A DNA stretch of 60,000 bases from Hydractinia symbiolongicarpus. Taxonomy: Eukaryota; Cnidaria; Hydrozoa; Anthoathecata; Hydractiniidae. How positions within the stretch are numbered: position 1 is the stretch's first letter; every line of letters starts with the position of its first letter. Below are positions 57,301 to 60,000 of this stretch, piece by piece. Below the pieces are notes generated by a model. It saw only the letters and a program-made list of their open reading frames with translations. It was not told the DNA's origin and searched no databases. The stretch is taken from positions 26,418,501 to 26,478,500 of the forward strand of contig NC_079879.1 of NCBI RefSeq assembly GCF_029227915.1. The letters run 5' to 3'. Both the position numbers and the translations under genes were made by a program.

Positions 57301-59813
57301 TTGATGACGGAATTAATGACATTAGACTACTTGTCTCCGCAATAATTTCAATAAACAAATAGATTACATAGAAACACACACACGCGAACCATACATTTAA
57401 GCACAGTAAATGATGGATTATACACATAGTAATTAGATGAATGGGTTGATGGGTTTTTTCAATAGACAAATCACGAAGTGATGCTCTTACATATTATGTT
57501 TCTTCCTTTGTCGACAATTTCTGTGCATGTTATGGCTAAAACAGTAGATAATACATACTACATATAAAAAATACTATCTTTGTTAGCAACAACGATAGTA
57601 GAATATAATCAAAGTAGAAACAGTGTTGTATGTTTGATGCATACCTCCTTTGTGTCCAGTAAGTATTACAGGACATGAACCGTCTTCAGTAGACCAGATG
57701 CGTAATGTCATGTCAACACCTCCAGTAAGTGCGACTACACCTGATGGAAAAAAACGACATTGCGTCACATCACTGACATGTCCATTGAGGGAACGCTAAA
57801 ATATAAATGTGCAAGTATGGTCAATATTTGTCGTATTCATGAAAAGAATTTGTGTGCGAAAATAAAATAATCAGAAATAAAGTTTGCGAAGATTTAAAAT
57901 GCAAAATGAAAAATTGCGATTGAGCACAGTCTTTTGAAACTGCAAAAGAATGCAACATAGTAACCACATTGATTATAATAATCTCTACATTAACATCTTA
58001 CTTAAGAAAAATTGCAAAAGAAGTCAGGAATGCGGTAAAATCCAGAATAAGAGAAGAACGTCCTTGGTGAAAAAAAATCAGAATTTAAGTTCGTAAATAC
58101 AAGGTAAATTTGCAATCTCTAATTCCACATTCTGATCTTCCGCAAGTTTTTTTTTTTCACGTTCAGTTTCTTCCGTAGTAGTCTTTGCTAAAATTAAAAT
58201 CTCCAAACGGAATATGTAAAAGACAATTACTAAAAAAACATCATCTGTACACAAATAAGCATAGATTTTAAATGTGAAATGTATTTAAGAACATACATAC
58301 ACGTATATTCCCATTGTCAGTTTGCCAAATAAACAAACCATCATCATCACATGAAATTGCTAATCCTCCTCCAGGCGATACATCCAAACAACGAACCTGA
58401 ATTAACCAAATAAGAATATTATTATTATTATTAGTAAGTCGTCTGCATGAAAAATGTGAAAGGAACAACAGACAATACCGCGTTGACCAGTGTAACATAA
58501 AGAATTTAGTTAAATAGTGTAAACGTTGTTCTTCCACATAGATTGATTAAAAGAGATAGGGATATACAATATTAAATTGATACTAGTCAGTGACGTTGGA
58601 AAAAATTTACGCGTTCGCACGTCCTTTTTCGTTCGTGTGTCTCACTAACAGACAAAAGCTGTTATTACAGAGATTAAAAAAATTAAAAGAGTACAGATTT
58701 AACGTCAGTAGAAACTTTCTAACACACAACCCGACAAAAGCACCACAAGCAAGTAGCAATTTCAGAGTTCCATTCATTTTGCAACTGTTATTTTAAGGAT
58801 ATTCAGGAAAATGAGGAGTTTAGTTGGTTTTTAGGAAATTATTTTGATTAGCAGGGTAAATACCAAATTTAGGAGATTTTAGAAGGATCTAAATCAGGAA
58901 AAGTGTCACATAGATTCACTAGAATTAAAGCTTTTAAAGCATTTAAACAAGATGAACAAATCGGATTGGTATGATTTCATTTCCGAATTTGTTGATGCTA
59001 AATATAAATATTTTGGAATTATATCCAACAAAATAAAACCCATTTTAAAAATTGAGTTTAAAAAATGGATGTCCCCTAATAGTTTAGGAGGCTTTTCAGA
59101 AGTTTTCCGGAAATAATCGAGATAATCGAGAAAATCAGGACTTTTAGGAGGCGTGGAAACCCTGAAATTTTATCTTGAGAAATTCTTTGTTAAATATTAA
59201 CTTACAGCTTTGGTGTGAATATTTGAAAATGTAGATAAAGGATGGTGGAAATTACTGCAGATGTTATGAAATTTGATTTTAATATTCTAAATAAAAACAT
59301 TACTCACAAAAAACATTCATACACTTGGTTTAGAGTAAAAAAAATTTGCTTCATAAAGTTTTGCAATAAAGTGATCCTTCTGGTCAAGTTTAGATATAGT
59401 ATATAGTATACCACACATGGAATTAAATAAAAATATAAGCGACAAAATACAATAAACCTTGCCAACATATTCTGCTTCAAAACCATCTGTAGTCTTCAGT
59501 TCTCTGCCACCTGCTTTACTGACTGGAGAAAGCTCACCATAAATACTAGGTTGACCTGTTTCGAAAACATGAAACAACAATAAATCTATGAGACCAGTAA
59601 GATAGTTTGATCTGTGTCAATTTAGTAAACATATCCTTAACTGATTCACCTAATGTAAATGTAGCTTTGACGTTAAGAGAAAAAACATCTCATCAAGTTT
59701 TTCAACAGTCATGAGAATACATTCAAAATTATGTATATATAAATATTGGAGTCTGGGGAAGATTAAACGTTGTACCTTCAATGACAGAAGACAACCATGC
59801 TTTTTCATTATTT
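54379..59813 (-). CDS. PAAF1: proteasomal ATPase-associated factor 1 homologue, 5' end outside window
   Basis: Eleven exons on minus: 59776-59813, 59458-59555, 59206-59286, 58301-58396, 57645-57795, 57491-57535, 56483-56626, 55791-55882, 55514-55629, 55059-55144, 54379-54551, with consistent phases and 372 complete codons before the stop at 54379. The family has about 390 residues, so only the first coding exon is missing to the right. PAAF1 is a WD40 protein that binds 26S proteasome ATPases and tempers proteasome assembly. Landmarks in order: KAWLSSVIEGQPSIYGE, FSNIHTKAVRCLDVSPGGG, FIWQTDNGNIRRSLNGHV, CRFFPSGVVALTGGVD, IWSTEDGSC, GHKG, EIVDKGRNII, SRDGSAMLWDCG, the SEREC-T-GKLLVIGREDG segment, CCFVGDTSLAAGSNNG, and ELTGPDCDPIY near the end. 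The 38-nt and 45-nt exons are small. The last intron starts with GC. It is convergent with DCAF6. Confidence 0.92.
55057..55058 (-). other. GC splice donor of last PAAF1 intron
   Basis: On minus the exon ends GGGAGAG and the intron begins GCAAGT. With the acceptor at 54552-54553 this gives a GC-AG intron of 507 bp. The G before and AAGT after make the rest of the donor near perfect, as usual for GC-AG introns. Reading phase and the conserved G-DG-x-x-SC junction support it. Confidence 0.8.
56828..57050. mobile_element. foldback element in PAAF1 intron
   Basis: The left arm (56828-56918) contains TATCATAGCACATCCG, ATCATGACGGGCGAGTATAA and TGTAGAAGAAC. All are inverted in the right arm (56957-57050). 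The loop (56919-56956) is itself a reverse-oriented relative of 57150-57185. The whole could fold into a long hairpin. It lies in the intron between the exons at 57491 and 56626. Confidence 0.75.
57083..57155 (+). repeat. tRNA-derived SINE head
   Basis: GTAGTGTAGTGGG (A-box-like, 57092-57104) and GGATCGCATTCC (B-box-like, 57136-57147) are spaced as in a tRNA, with GC-rich sequence between them. The stems do not form a clean cloverleaf. It adjoins the foldback element and shares sequence with its loop through 57203. Confidence 0.55.
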
Positions 59814-60000
59814 CTATAACAAAAATAGTTAATATTGGTATAGTAAGAATGTAATTGCATTACTGCTTATTCTTCACTTTTGTGATAAAAAAATCCAGTG
59901 CAATGCAGTACTACTGAGATGAAGCTTTAAGTTACAATAACAATTTATTTGTAAATCCCTAAGAACACACTTCTATTTAGGTGTGCACAGACATGGTATT

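Noticed and set aside
1-60000. CRISPR arrays, bacterial operons or phage genes
   Set aside because: The regular repeats are contiguous satellites without spacers, and the coding genes have spliceosomal introns.

Overview
This window is AT-rich eukaryotic DNA, most likely from an invertebrate animal. The mixture of Penelope-like, copia, ISL2EU-like, hAT-like and many short terminal-inverted-repeat elements would suit a cnidarian, possibly a hydrozoan, but the species cannot be fixed from the sequence alone. Two real, intron-containing host genes are visible, both in the last third. The remainder is satellite DNA, nested transposable elements and long AT-rich stretches without recognisable genes.

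Layout. 1-1345: a 30-bp-unit satellite, cut by the window edge. 1.5-3.2 kb: an exon-like open stretch and a Harbinger-like MITE with TTA target duplication. 3240-9809: a terminal-inverted-repeat element with an imperfect 9-bp duplication. It was invaded by a minus-strand Ty1/copia retrotransposon (3872-9534, only 77-bp LTRs, perfect 5-bp target duplication), which was itself interrupted by a 1.1-kb TTAA-flanked DNA element. 9.8-21 kb: AT-rich, with three diverged tandem-repeat zones across 14-24 kb that share a GTATGGAT-like core. 21.0-22.9 kb: a broken Penelope-like element with reverse transcriptase, GIY-YIG nuclease and a possible hammerhead-ribozyme remnant. 23.5 kb: a tRNA-derived relic. 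26.1 kb: a frameshifted HIRAN-like ORF. 30.9-34.8 kb: a 3.9-kb array of the same satellite as at the left edge, in the opposite orientation and with a higher-order repeat of about 0.8 kb. 35.6-37.2 kb: a deleted ISL2EU-like element with a THAP-transposase relic and a convergent second ORF relic. 37.5-39.5 kb: a mariner-like element carrying a 53-bp minisatellite, then another MITE.

41206-53530 (+): a complete nine-exon DCAF6 (NRIP/IQWD1) homologue of 804 aa, a WD40/IQ substrate receptor for CUL4-DDB1 ubiquitin ligases. Its 6.4-kb first intron holds a stack of insertions: an outer TA-flanked element, inside it a LINE with an inverted 5' part, and inside the LINE a hAT-like DNA transposon. 54379-59813 (-): eleven exons of PAAF1, a WD40 protein that binds proteasomal ATPases. 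The first coding exon lies beyond the window, and the last intron is of the GC-AG type. The two genes converge tail to tail, about 0.85 kb apart, and both belong to the ubiquitin-proteasome pathway.

Exon boundaries were set by hand from splice sites, reading-frame phase and recalled similarity to the vertebrate families. No alignment or RNA evidence was available.
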